NCBI GenBank assembly: GCA_947561395.2
Contig: OX387190.1
Coordinates: 37,126,392-37,190,391 of the forward strand
Direction of reading: 5' to 3'
Length of the DNA stretch: 64,000 bases
From: Buxus sempervirens
Lineage: Eukaryota; Streptophyta; Magnoliopsida; Buxales; Buxaceae
Made by a program: the position numbers and the translations under genes. The first letter of the stretch is position 1, and each line of letters begins with the position of its first letter. Shown in pieces: positions 50,523-60,518 of the stretch. The notes under the pieces are model-generated. The model was not told the DNA's origin. It did no database searches and saw nothing but the letters and a program-made list of their open reading frames with translations.

Positions 50523-50937
50523 AATTTCAATCTGGTTAATGTTGGAAGAAACACGTATCTTTGTATACAAGGTGCTCAACTGCCTGAGCTGTGGATGTTG
50601 TAATCGCGTTCTCCAAATTCTTCACACCAATCCATGAATAATTTTCTTTTCAACAAATATTCTCTCATGTAACTTAAATAACAGTTGAGTAGTGAGGTGT
50701 TAGTCGGAAATTTTTTCTCTCTCTACTTTTCCTTTGTCTTTAATACCTTTTCTTCCTCAACCTTTTTTTCGTATGTTGTGAACTTGGGAGGACGAGTTGT
50801 TTCCTTCGTTTTTGTCTTTTTCTTGGTTTGATACTTTCGTCTGATGGAAGGAGATGCTCTGCTAAAGAGCCAGCCATCCTCTTTCAGGTACTCAAAACTC
50901 CCCGTGAGTCCGCTCGCTGCGTGTGGGTTTTGCTGAA
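50523..50937. other. Intergenic: PREP1 3' UTR and carboxylesterase promoter
   Basis: 415 bp between the PreP stop and the first carboxylesterase ATG. A CT-rich stretch (TTCTCTCTCTAC, near 50712) and AT-rich flanks are present. No other gene. Confidence 0.4.
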
Positions 50938-51870
50938 ATGGATTCACGCAAGGCTGAAATAGATGAAATAGATTACGAGTTCCTTCCTTACCTACGCGTG
51001 TACAAGGATGGACTCGTTGAAAGACTTCGAGGTACCGAGGTCATCTCCGCCTCCTTCGACCCCCACACTGGTGTATCCTCCAAAGACATTGTAATCATAC
51101 CAGAATTAGGGATTTCAGCCCGACTCTACCTCCCCAAGATCACAAGCTCTAATCACAAATTACCCCTCCTTGTGTTCTTCCATGGTGGTGCCTTCTGCAT
51201 CAGCTCAGCCTCTGACCCAAAGTGTCATCGCTTTCTCAACTCGTTAGTAGACGAGGCCAGTGTTGTGGCCGTGTCTGTAGACTACCGACGAGCCCCGGAA
51301 CATACGCTCCCAACTGCATATGAAGATTCCTGGGCTGCACTCAGGTGGGTGGTTTCCCATTCGAACGGGGAGGGTTCTGATCCTTGGTTGAACAACCATG
51401 CCGACTTCGACCGAGTCTATTTGGCCGGAGATAGTGCAGGGGCTAATATTGCACATAACATGGCGATGCTTGCTGGGAACCTACAACCACAACAGGGTCT
51501 GGGTTTGGAGCTTCTCGGGGTTGCTCTGATCCAACCTTACTTCTGGGGTTCACAGCCAGTCGGTTTGGAAGCGATCGATCCTAATAGAAAAACACAAGTG
51601 GACCGCGTATGGCCATTCGTGTGTCCTTCGAGTCCGGACAACGATGAGCCGCGTGTGAACCCAGTGGCAGCCGGAGCGCCGAGCCTGGCGGGTCTTGGGT
51701 GCAGCCGAATGCTGGTGTGCGTGGCGGAGAAAGATGTGTTTAGGGAGAGAGGAAGGCTTTACTACGAGTCTTTGGCCAGGAGTGGGCGGATGGGGGTCGC
51801 GGAAATTATGGAGACAGAAGGGAAGGATCATATCTTCCATCTCAACAACCCTACCTGTGAGAATACTTAG
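50938..51870 (+). CDS. Class I carboxylesterase (CXE), C-terminally truncated by an in-frame TAG
   Basis: A single-exon HSL-type alpha/beta hydrolase of 310 aa, related to plant carboxylesterases and gibberellin-receptor-like CXEs. Features: oxyanion-hole HGGAF (82-86), VDYRRAPEH, nucleophile S166 in GDSAG, and by family pattern D266 (VAEKD) and H298 (KDHIFHL). The family hydrolyses small ester substrates; this one's substrate is unknown. The ATG at 50938 matches the starts of the two downstream paralogues. The frame ends at TAG (51868-51870), but the next 16 codons in the same frame read LLRRLASFFN-like sequence before a TAA (51919-51921), aligning with the C-terminal helix (MMKRVVSFMNQN) of the third copy. 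The stop therefore looks like a recent nonsense change, perhaps CAG to TAG. The catalytic triad is upstream of it, so activity may persist. Confidence 0.85.
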   Translation: MDSRKAEIDEIDYEFLPYLRVYKDGLVERLRGTEVISASFDPHTGVSSKDIVIIPELGISARLYLPKITSSNHKLPLLVFFHGGAFCISSASDPKCHRFLNSLVDEASVVAVSVDYRRAPEHTLPTAYEDSWAALRWVVSHSNGEGSDPWLNNHADFDRVYLAGDSAGANIAHNMAMLAGNLQPQQGLGLELLGVALIQPYFWGSQPVGLEAIDPNRKTQVDRVWPFVCPSSPDNDEPRVNPVAAGAPSLAGLGCSRMLVCVAEKDVFRERGRLYYESLARSGRMGVAEIMETEGKDHIFHLNNPTCENT

Positions 51871-51921
51871 GGCTTGCTGAGACGCTTGGCTTCTTTCTTC
51901 AACAGGAGCAGGCCTCCCTAA

Positions 51922-52438
51922 CCGTAATTTGGTTTGATTTTGGTTTGTTTAATTTTCTGTTTTTCTCTTCTTGAAAATCAAAATCTGTGGTGTGCGGTTC
52001 TATACGAGTTAGGGGTGTAATCTCTAGCTGTCGATCTGAGAATTGCTCCCTGAGTAGGTAAGTTTTCCCTTGCATTTTAATTCTACAGATTCACGGGTGG
52101 GAATCCTTGGAAAAGGGCATTTTTTTATTTTAGGACGACTTTGCGGAATCAGCTTTCTTATCTGCTGAGGGTGCGCCCTTCATATGAGGAATTCTTCCAA
52201 AAATGGGTGCCAATTCACCGAGGAATTCTTCCAAAAATGACCTCAACAGAGTGTATCACTTAGTCTCTATTGTTTTATTTCCAATACTGCACCCACAGAA
52301 CCAAAAAAACAATAAACAAAAAGTAAAAAAACCAAGAGAAAAAAAAAAGGTTTATCTCCAATGCGTCTCCTTGCCTTTAATAAGGAGGCACTCATCTCCT
52401 TATCCTCCAAGTCTCTTATTCTTCGATCTTCTTCTGCC
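51922..52438. other. Intergenic between the first and second carboxylesterases
   Basis: About 500 bp. A 19-20-bp direct repeat GAGGAATTCTTCCAAAAATG occurs at about 52187 and 52219. The last 80 bp before the ATG resembles the leader of the third copy (CTCATCTCC...TTCTGCC), supporting tandem duplication including the 5' flank. Confidence 0.5.
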
Positions 52439-53401
52439 ATGGATTTGAGCGTAACAGAATTAGACCACGAATTTCTTCCATTCGTCAGAGTTCACAAAGA
52501 TGGGAGGGTAGAGAGACTCATAGGCAGTGACGTTGTACCTCCATCTCTCCACTCCCACACCACTGTTTCCTCCAAAGGCATTGTCATTGTCCCAGAAACT
52601 GGTGTTTCTGCTCGCCTCTTTCTTCCCAATAACATCAGCCCCCATCAGAAACTCACCGTCCTCGTTTACTTCCATGGAGGAGGCTTCATCATAGAAACTG
52701 CCTTCTCTCGTCTCTATCATGACTATCTTAACCTGTAAGTCTCCGAGGCCAACGTTGTTGCCATCTCGGTGGACTATAGACGCGCTCCTGAGCACCCAAT
52801 ACCCATTGCTTACGAAGATTCATGGGCTGCTCTCCAGTGGGTGGCTTTTCACTCTGGGGGCGATGGCCAGGAGGCCTGGTTGAGAGATCATGCAGACTTT
52901 GGCAAAGTGATCCTGGCCGGCGACAGTGCAGGTGCCAACGTCGTTCACAACATGGCCATGCGAGCTGGGAGGACCCAGTTGCCTGGTGGGGTAAAGCTTC
53001 GTTCTGTTGTTTTGGTTCATCCTTACTTCTGGGGAGATGAAAGGATTGGTTCTGAGGCAACAAAAGATCCGTCTATGCTCGAATTGATAAACAAGGTGTG
53101 GGTTTATGTTTATCCAACGGCAGTCGATAATGAGGATCCGTGCCTCAACCCTTTTGCAGCTGGAGCGCCGAGCTTGTCTAGCCTGGGCTGCACCAGGGTG
53201 CTAGTCTGCGTTGCAGGGGAGGACGTGCTTAGAGATCGGGGGTGGCTTTACTACGAAGCTTTGGGAAAAAGCGGATGGGATGGGGTGGTGGAGATCATGG
53301 AGACAGAAGGGGAGAGCCACGTGTTCCATCTGTTCAACCATACCAGTGACAAGGCTGTCGACATGATGAAACGATTGGTCTCCTTCATGAACCAAAATTA
53401 G
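52439..53401 (+). pseudogene. Class I carboxylesterase with a single internal nonsense codon
   Basis: This is a 321-codon frame (320 amino-acid positions), collinear with the intact third copy without indels, except that codon 100 is TAA (52736-52738) where the third copy has TTA (Leu in NSLVSEANV). Downstream everything is preserved: GDSAG nucleophile, VAGEDVLRDRG, ESHVFHLF and the terminal MMKRLVSFMNQN. If translated normally it gives a 99-residue fragment that contains the HGGGF oxyanion motif but no nucleophile, so it is a pseudogene unless the stop is bypassed. The codon lies in the string TGTAAGTCT, a good 5' splice donor, but no matching acceptor that would restore the frame was identified. 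Loss looks recent because no other defect is visible. Confidence 0.8.
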
Positions 53402-53582
53402 ATTATGTACCTTGTTGTTATTTCCATGGTTACTTTGAAATTATCAAAGATTATGGAATATTGATAATTAAGTGTGTTTAATTAGTTTATTACCAACAAA
53501 AAAACAAAGTGTGTTTAATTAGTTCCGCTAAGCGTCTAATACTCTAATCGTACTTCAGATATGGACTCAGTCAACAAACAGC

Positions 53583-54882
53583 GGACTTGCATCGTCTACA
53601 GCATAGACTTCACAGCGCGCACTACAGCATGTAGGAGGAGGTGACGCGTGGTCAACATGTCTCGTGCCAAGCATGAGACAACTTAACGGGACAAAAGACC
53701 TCAAGTCCCGTTAACGGCTGCTGCGGAGGGGTAAAATTGGAAAACAATGAATAAAATATAAAATTTCTCTTTTAATTGGTTTGTGTCTATCGTTTTCAAC
53801 CTTATTGCCTGCAATTTCGCTCCAAGTTCATCAGAGAGACCCGTGACTACTTTTTGGAAAACAATGAACTCACACAAGTGCTTAATCTGGTTTGTGTGTA
53901 ATGGGCTTTGGGATAATCTAGTAGGTTATATCCTATTTCAGAAAAAAAGGCTTTCATCTGGGGGACCCTGAGCTCATCATTCCTAGAATATTTCAAGTTA
54001 ATCAGAGAGACCCACGAATACTTTATGTTTATCTTGACTGAATTGAAGTTCCTCGAAGACGAGCAAAGAGAGAGATTTTGTAACAAATAGAATAAGTTTC
54101 TCTTGTTTTTCTTCCATTTGGATTATTTTTCAACTCGAGTAATATCATTCAATATCCTTCGTATTTTTCTTCCTCGTCATGGATTTTTAAAACCTCCTTA
54201 ATGCTCCTTATAGTCTATAGTCTAATCTCAATTTTTTTCCTTTTTCCTGGAGGTGCGGATGTGTTTTTTTATGTCTCCCTTATTAACTGAAGTATCAACA
54301 ACCTTGACCAATGTGTAAATTTTTAATCAAAAGAAACGAAATAGAATAGAGTACAATAAATATAACAATCTAGTGAAACTTTTAATCTCCATGTTACAAT
54401 GATGATGCAGCCACCTGATGGCATATTCTTGGATCAATGAGAATGAGAAGACCAGATTCACTGAAAGATGTTTGAAGCTGGTTTGTGAATGCCCTTGGAG
54501 TGTGCCGACTAGCAATTGGAGGAGCTCCTGTGTACTGCACAAACTTAAAAACAACCCTTTGACCATAAAGCATTGCAGATTGAACAATGATGTCTTGCGG
54601 GTTTTCAATTGCAACGATAACCCTAGCAGCTAGTTGAAGCTTCTCCCATGTTAAGAGCAGAGGGAAGAAGACGATGAACTAGGCGGAACTCTTTTATTGC
54701 TTTTATCACCCGCCTGTTTCCGTTTTTTGCTTTTTTTCTTTTTTGTATTTTTGGTTTAATACTTAATGGGATGGGATACCGTCAATGGCTTGCCAGGCAC
54801 GCGGGAGTCCTGGACGCGTGGCGATGTTTCCTCTACGCTGTAATCCATGCTGTGAAGTCCATGCTGTAGACGATGCAAGTCC
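53583..54882. mobile_element. MULE-like non-autonomous element, ~1.3 kb
   Basis: The termini are inverted: GGACTTGCATCGTCTACAGC at the left end and its exact complement at the right, with about 34 bp near-identical and weaker similarity to about 100 bp (both arms contain ACGCGTGG/CCACGCGT motifs). Flanks carry a 9-bp direct repeat, ACAAACAGC (53574-53582) versus ACAAATAGC (54883-54891), 8 of 9 identical, as expected for Mutator-like elements. The interior has a GTCCCGTTAACGG hairpin near the left end and no convincing transposase. It lies about 180 bp downstream of the carboxylesterase pseudogene. Confidence 0.7.
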
Positions 54883-54891
54883 ACAAATAGC

Positions 54892-55185
54892 AGGTTCCTT
54901 GTATTTGTGTGTAGTGTTTTTTCTGTTTAGACGTTTCTTAAAAGGTATCTTGGACGGATATATATCTCATATGCATATAATTAATCAGTAAAATTTGTTC
55001 CCTCTTGTTGTCTTATATCAATTTTTTTAGTGCATTTCCTCTGGAGCTAGAATCCGGTGGTACCATGAAACCACCTGATGGGATGTGGGCCCCCATGAAA
55101 CAGTGCATCCTTCTGCATGTTTGCATGTTTGGGTACCATTGAGTGGCGCCAGATGAAATGAAACGTTCTCCAATTTCTTTTGGAT
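54892..55185. other. Intergenic, no gene
   Basis: AT-rich sequence with short GC-higher patches (55060-55160). Nothing recognised. Confidence 0.4.
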
Positions 55186-55516
55186 AAATTGGTTTTTAGT
55201 GATACTTTCTTAAAATAATTCAGATTCAGTCACTTAATTCTAGGTAATTGAGATTTAGTGGTACTTTTTTAAAATAATTGAGCAACAATATAATTCATAA
55301 AAAATTTATTCTGACAATACCTTCAAAAGACTTTGAAAACCTACTCAATAAGTGAAGTTTCAAGTCGTTTGAGGGTATTTTCGGAAACAATATGTCATAA
55401 ACAGTAAAGTCACACTGATTTTCAATTATTTTAGAAAGGTACCACTAATTCTCAATTACCAAGAATTGAACGACTGAATCTGAATTATTCTAAAAAATAT
55501 AACTAAAAACCAATTT
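55186..55516. mobile_element. MITE with ~100-bp inverted arms
   Basis: The left arm (55186-55285) and right arm (about 55420-55516) are reverse complements, sharing AAATTGGTTTTTAGT, AATTCAGATTCAGTC and GGTAATTGAGA. The centre is short and AT-rich with no coding. A related arm is present at 1788-1885, and a weaker third relative (GACTGAATCTAAATTATTTT) at about 55590-55615. I could not define a target duplication with confidence. Confidence 0.7.
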
Positions 55517-56110
55517 TCCTTTTTTCTGGTCTCATGCTAGATCGTTATAGTTTAGCTTAATTAATGGAAAAGTAAGACAATGGTGGGAGACTGAATCTAA
55601 ATTATTTTGGAAAAGTAACACTTAAAACAAAATTTCCCTTAAAATAAAGGCTTTTGCTGGTTGTGGTTTAAAAAAAACGATTTACATAACCTGATGGTAA
55701 GCCCAAAAAGTGCTCAACAACAGCCTCGAGGTTCTTTTTGTAAATTTTCTTTCTCTCTCCTTCATTGGAACTCATAAAACTCTTTTACACTTTTCTTTCT
55801 CTCTCCTGTTTGAAACTCATAAACTCGTTTATTTTTTATTCAAGCTGCTTGTTTAATTACGAGCACTTGTAGACTACTGTTAACAAATTTTATGGAGCCA
55901 TTCTTCTCAAATCTTCAGTTTTCAATGAGATTGATATGTATACATTTTTGAATTGGCAAGGTTTCCCTTGCATTTACAACCAATTCAAGGGTATATATAT
56001 GAGTTTTGTTGAAAAATACGAGAAGGCTAAAGATATGAGAGGAATTGCTCCTGAGGGATGGCAATGGGACAAGTTCAAGACGGGATTTGGAGAACCAAAA
56101 CCTACCCCTG

Positions 56111-56396
56111 CAGGGTTGGTAATGAGGCAGGGTGGGTTTGACCCAGTTGGAGTATAAAATGTTAAAAAAAAAATTGTATTTTGAGTAGAATACATATATA
56201 TTAATAACATATGTGTTTTTATACATGATATATATGAAAATAATATTTAAAACATATAAAAATAATAATTTAATATAAGAAGGTCAGGTTCAGGGTGAGT
56301 TAGGTTGGGCGAAACCCAAACCGAATTTAGCCATACCAGACCCTAACCATTAGGGGCAAGAAGGTTACACATTAACCCGCCCCATTGCCATCCCTA
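56111..56396. mobile_element. Degenerate hAT-like MITE
   Basis: The left end CAGGGTTGGTAATGAGGCAGG pairs imperfectly with the complement of the right end (CCGCCCCATTGCCATCCCTA). The interior includes GGTTGGGCGAAACCC-type text as in other plant hAT MITEs. No matching 8-bp target duplication was found, so the ends may be eroded. Confidence 0.45.
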
Positions 56397-56502
56397 ATCT
56401 CCTACCTTAGTTTATTAAAATATTATTTTAATATATATATATATATATAGTGCATAAAAAATATGTTTAATAAATAAATATTAATCGATATATATTTAAA
56501 AG

Positions 56503-56990
56503 GGTTTTTTACATTCATATCCCTACATTATGATATATTTGTATTTATATCATCTTGTTTTTAGTATTTGTATTTATATCCCTTCATTTAGAATAATTGT
56601 TGCAACTGTACCCCTAACGTAAAATTTCCATTAACTTTTGTTGTTTATAATTAACCTTCTATAAGATAAAAAAAATATTTAGGCGGAATTCTAATGAAAT
56701 ATTATTAATTGAGTAAATTAATATTAAGGACTTAAAGTATATATGCAATAAATATAATGATATAAGGACATAAATGAATTTATAAGATAATATTGGACGA
56801 TAAATGCAAAATATTTTTTATTTTATACAGGGTTACTTTAGTCATTTAATTAAAATAAACATAAAAAATTAATAGACTTTAGCTTTGGGAGTATGATTGC
56901 AATGATTATACAAAACAGAGGGATATAAATACAATAGGCTATAGATGCAAATATAATATAATATAAGGACATGAATGCAAAAAGCCCTAG
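56503..56990. repeat. AT-rich inverted-repeat (MITE-like) element
   Basis: The left end AGGGTTTTTTACATTCATATCC and the complement of the right end (AGGGCTTTTTGCATTCATGTCC) match at about 18 of 22 positions. Similar GGACATAAATGAA motifs recur in the interior. No coding and no clear target duplication. Confidence 0.5.
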
Positions 56991-57197
56991 TTAAAAATGT
57001 ATTTTTTCATATTTATTTGTTCAATCGGATCAAGGTCGACTTATTGCCACTCTAAACCCGCTCAGTTTCTATCCCAAGTCATTATTATCCATGCTTACAC
57101 AACTGCCGCTAATAAGAGAACTCAAGTTGATTACCAAAAAAATAAAATAAATAAGAGAACCCAAGTCTCCTTTTATGCTCGTTGTTAGAGTGGAAAT

Positions 57198-57945
57198 TAG
57201 AGCTGCAACTCGTTGCGGTTTGGTTCGGGTTGGTCTCAACCCAAGACCAAACCAAGGTTATTGATAGTCAGTCCAAAACCGAACCGAACCGACCTCAGAA
57301 CCGAAATACCCAAACCGAAAACCAAACCGATTATTTAAAGAAAACCCGTAACCCAACCCAAACTGAACCGAATTGCAAAATTCGCTTCGGTTTGGGTCAT
57401 TTTCCCATACTTAAAACCTATTATCAAGAGAGAGAAATTCCCACTTTTGTCTCCAAAAAAAATTTTAAAGAGTACACACAACAAATTTAAAGGATCATCA
57501 CTTACATGCGGTCCAATCCCTTAAGTAGTTTACATGCATACATAAGATGGAGCAAAGAGCTTAGAATCCCAAGTCATATGTTAATTGTTTTGGATCGCAC
57601 TTTTGAGCTCATGAATTAATTTAATAATTAATTACAAAGATTTATAAAATAATAATCTTATTCATTATTTTATAACTTATAATTTATAAGTTATATTTTA
57701 TTATTACAACTTTATTTATTGTATATTATATATATATATATATTTCGGTTTGGTTCTATTTGGTCTAGTTCGGTTTTATACTTAGGAAATTCGGTTTGGT
57801 TTTCGGTTTAGTTCGGTTAACCCGAGCCTTTAACCCAAAACCGAACCAAACAAATTCGGTTATCTATTTTTAGAACCAAAACCTACCCAAAGTCGGGTTG
57901 GACCGGTTCAGTTTCGGTTTTAACTTACCCAAGTTGTAGCCCCTA
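57198..57945. mobile_element. Second copy of the hAT-type CGGTTCGG MITE, 8-bp TSD
   Basis: The left end TAGAGCTGCAACTCG and right end AGTTGTAGCCCCTA are the same diverged terminal repeats as the element at 1941-2466. A perfect 8-bp direct repeat GTGGAAAT flanks it (57190-57197 and 57946-57953). The interior again consists of CCGAACC/GGTTCGG motifs around an AT-rich core (about 57600-57745). At 748 bp it is longer than the first copy. Confidence 0.85.
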
Positions 57946-57953
57946 GTGGAAAT

Positions 57954-59555
57954 GTGTGAATATTTGACGACGCTTGAAAAGTGCCATATGAAGCGGTGAC
58001 ACGAGAATTTTTAGGGAGTGAACGTCCCTACAAGATTAAATAAATATGTAAACAAAAAAAATTCACTAACAAATCTTATCTTTCCATGCACAATTCCAAA
58101 AACAGAGAATCCAACAGATATATAATGTCTAAAAAATAAAATATAATACAAATAGATCTACAAGCCCTAACCGTACTATCCTCTATAAACATGATGACAG
58201 AAACATTTTAAAAAATTTATGATTCTTATAAGATCTATGCCACATGGAAACTTAAGTAAATAATCCTAAAGGATAAAAATAAAAATATAACTTACACTAA
58301 ATTCATGCAGAAAATAGTAAAATCTACTTACCTATTATGAAAAATTGAGCAATAAAATATGTTTTCTTTCTAATCTTCAAAATATCCCAAACTCCGCCGG
58401 CTTCGATCCAAACAAAAAGGCAAAAAAATAAAATAAAATCCGCCGGCTCCATCAGACAAGGACGACAAGAGAGAGGGCTTTACGTTGCCGAATTTGCATC
58501 GCGAGGCCCTTTGTCTAAAGCCTTTTATATTACTACCAAGGGTCTACGTGCACGTAGAGAGTGGAGAATGAGGAGAAGAGAAGTGGGGGAGTAGTTACAA
58601 ACTGACTGGGTTTCGAACGAAAAATGCTAAATTTAGACGGTTAGAACCTTGTATTATTGAAACCCAAACTACGTAGGGAATGAGCATTTTGGGAAAGTTG
58701 AGAATTGTTTGACACGCTTCCCAAGGGCCTTTCTCGCGTTAAATATAATATATAGATTTTTATTAAGTTTAGAAAGATTTAATCCGAATCGTCAAAATTG
58801 CATGATGATAAAAAGGTTAAAAAATTCTGTGTGTGCAAACATAACATACGATATCGGATGATATCTGCTATCTGCTGCAGTGATATAGTGCTGTGATCAC
58901 TGCATAGACTGTGAGATGCTACCACGTGGAGCATCTCACTGCCTTCTGTTTTCATTTTTGCATGGGTCCATTTCAAACAAAATAGAAGGAAAAAACTGTA
59001 GACGATTTTGTTTCATAAGATACACCATCACTAAATTTGGCTTTTGGTCAAAAGTCAAAATTAATTTAGGTTTACTGCAATGCCAGACGGGATTAAGACG
59101 GCTAAAGACGGAATGAAATCATCTGCCACTGTAGGGCTCATGCGGCAAACGATTTCAGTGAGAGTTGTTAATATTTCACGTGGAGCATCCTACTGTCAGT
59201 GTTTTTTCACTTTTTATAAATATTGTATATGGGGCCAATTTGAAAAAACATTGAGCGTGAGATACTCACATGGAAGCATCCCACTTCAACAGTGGTAGCC
59301 AATTCAGGCCATCATTGTCATTCCAACTAAAAGTATCCTACCTCGATGTCGATCTCCCAACAATAACCCCTAACATATTGAAATTTGTTGGGACTTTTGT
59401 TTCACAAGAAAGGAATCTTGATTTGTTCATCGGACCAGATGCTTCCTTGGCTCATTGTTGAAGTTGAATACCCTTATCAATATCTCCGATGTGTTTGTTT
59501 TCGTCGCTTTGAATAGGCACTACTCATCTCCTCCTCCTATTCCTCTCCTTCTGCC
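57954..59555. other. Intergenic upstream of the intact carboxylesterase
   Basis: No gene recognised. Two CACGTGGAGCATC motifs, the first part of a palindrome (GATGCTACCACGTGGAGCATC, about 58915-58936) and the second near 59178, suggest another eroded inverted-repeat element between about 58880 and 59290. A repeated CCGCCGGCT motif occurs near 58397 and 58440. The final about 60 bp is a CT-rich leader matching that of the pseudogene copy. Confidence 0.4.
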
Positions 59556-60518
59556 ATGGATTTGGGCCTAACTGAAATAGATCACGAATTTCTTCCAATC
59601 GTTAGAGTATACAAAGATGGGAAGGTGGAGAGACTCATAAGCGATGATGTTGTTCCTCCGTCTCGCCACTCCCACACCTCTGTTTCCTCCAAAGACATTG
59701 TGCTTGCCCCCGAAACTGGTGTTTCTGCTCGCCTCTATCTTCCCAATAACATCAGCCCCCATCAGAAACTCCCTCTCCTCATTTACTACCATGGAGGAGG
59801 CTTCATCGTCGGAACTGCCTTCTCCCGTACCTACCAAGACTATCTTAACTCGTTAGTCTCCGAGGCCAACGTTGTTGCCATCTCAGTGGACTATAGACGC
59901 GCTCCTGAGCACCCAGTACCTACTGCTTACGAAGATTCATGGGCTGCTCTCCAATGGGTGGCTTCTCACTCTGGGGACGATGGCCCGGAGGCTTGGTTAA
60001 GGGATCATGCGGACTTTGGCAGGGTGATCCTGGCCGGCGACAGTGCCGGTGCCAACATCGTTCACAACATGGCCATGCGAGGTGGGAGGACCCAGTTGCC
60101 TGGCGGTGTAAAGCTTCGTTCTGTTGTTTTGGTCCATCCTTACTTCTGGGGAGATGAAAGGATTGGTTCTGAGACAACAAAGGATCCGTCTAAGACCGAA
60201 TTGTTCAAGAAGTTATGGCGCTATGTTTGTCCGACGGCCGTTGATAATGAGGATCCGTGCATCAACCCAGTTGCAGCAGGAGCGCCAAGCTTGTCCGGTC
60301 TTGGCTGCACCAGGTTGCTAGTCTGCGTTGCAGGAAAGGACGTGCTTAGAGATCGGGGGTGGCTTTACTACGAAACTTTGGCAAAGAGCGGCTGGGATGG
60401 GGTGGTGGAGATTATGGAGACAGAAGGGGAGGATCATGTGTTTCATCTGTTCAACCCCACCAGTGACAAGGCTGTGGACATGATGAAACGGGTAGTCTCG
60501 TTCATGAATCAAAATTAG
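59556..60518 (+). CDS. Class I carboxylesterase (CXE), intact
   Basis: A single-exon, 320-aa HSL-family alpha/beta hydrolase. HGGGF (79-83) forms the oxyanion hole, the nucleophile is S163 in GDSAG (161-165), and by family pattern D262 (VAGKD) and H294 (EDHVFHLF) complete the triad. VDYRRAPEHP and VHPYFWGDERIG are further family hallmarks. There is no signal peptide, consistent with a cytosolic enzyme acting on small carboxylic esters or xenobiotics; the substrate cannot be read from sequence. It is the third gene of a same-strand tandem array and is closest to the pseudogene at 52439-53401, with which it also shares the CT-rich 5' leader and a short 3' segment (GTGTTTAATTAG...AAGCGTCTAAT). 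The ATG follows TTCTGCC, as in that copy. Confidence 0.92.
   Translation: MDLGLTEIDHEFLPIVRVYKDGKVERLISDDVVPPSRHSHTSVSSKDIVLAPETGVSARLYLPNNISPHQKLPLLIYYHGGGFIVGTAFSRTYQDYLNSLVSEANVVAISVDYRRAPEHPVPTAYEDSWAALQWVASHSGDDGPEAWLRDHADFGRVILAGDSAGANIVHNMAMRGGRTQLPGGVKLRSVVLVHPYFWGDERIGSETTKDPSKTELFKKLWRYVCPTAVDNEDPCINPVAAGAPSLSGLGCTRLLVCVAGKDVLRDRGWLYYETLAKSGWDGVVEIMETEGEDHVFHLFNPTSDKAVDMMKRVVSFMNQN

Larger units (their letters stand above)
55640..57197. other. Intergenic with degenerate repeats
   Basis: Holds a degenerate hAT-like inverted-repeat element (56111-56396) and an AT-rich inverted-repeat element (about 56503-56990). An open frame at 55936-56157 (MYTFLNWQGFPCIYNQF...) is not recognised; it overlaps the hAT-like end and is unlikely to be a gene on its own. 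Confidence 0.45.

Noticed and set aside
51550-51840. Minus-strand open frames opposite the carboxylesterases
   Set aside because: They are shadows of the high-GC coding strand and recur at equivalent places in the paralogues.
54418-54633. Possible MuDR-type DNA-binding fragment (CPW and H residues) inside the MULE-like element
   Set aside because: The Cys/Trp/His spacing is only loosely like the Mutator DNA-binding domain and there is no adjacent transposase; not enough to call.
55936-56157. 73-codon open frame MYTFLNWQGF...
   Set aside because: Its second half is the terminal repeat of a degenerate hAT-like element and there is no homologue I recognise.
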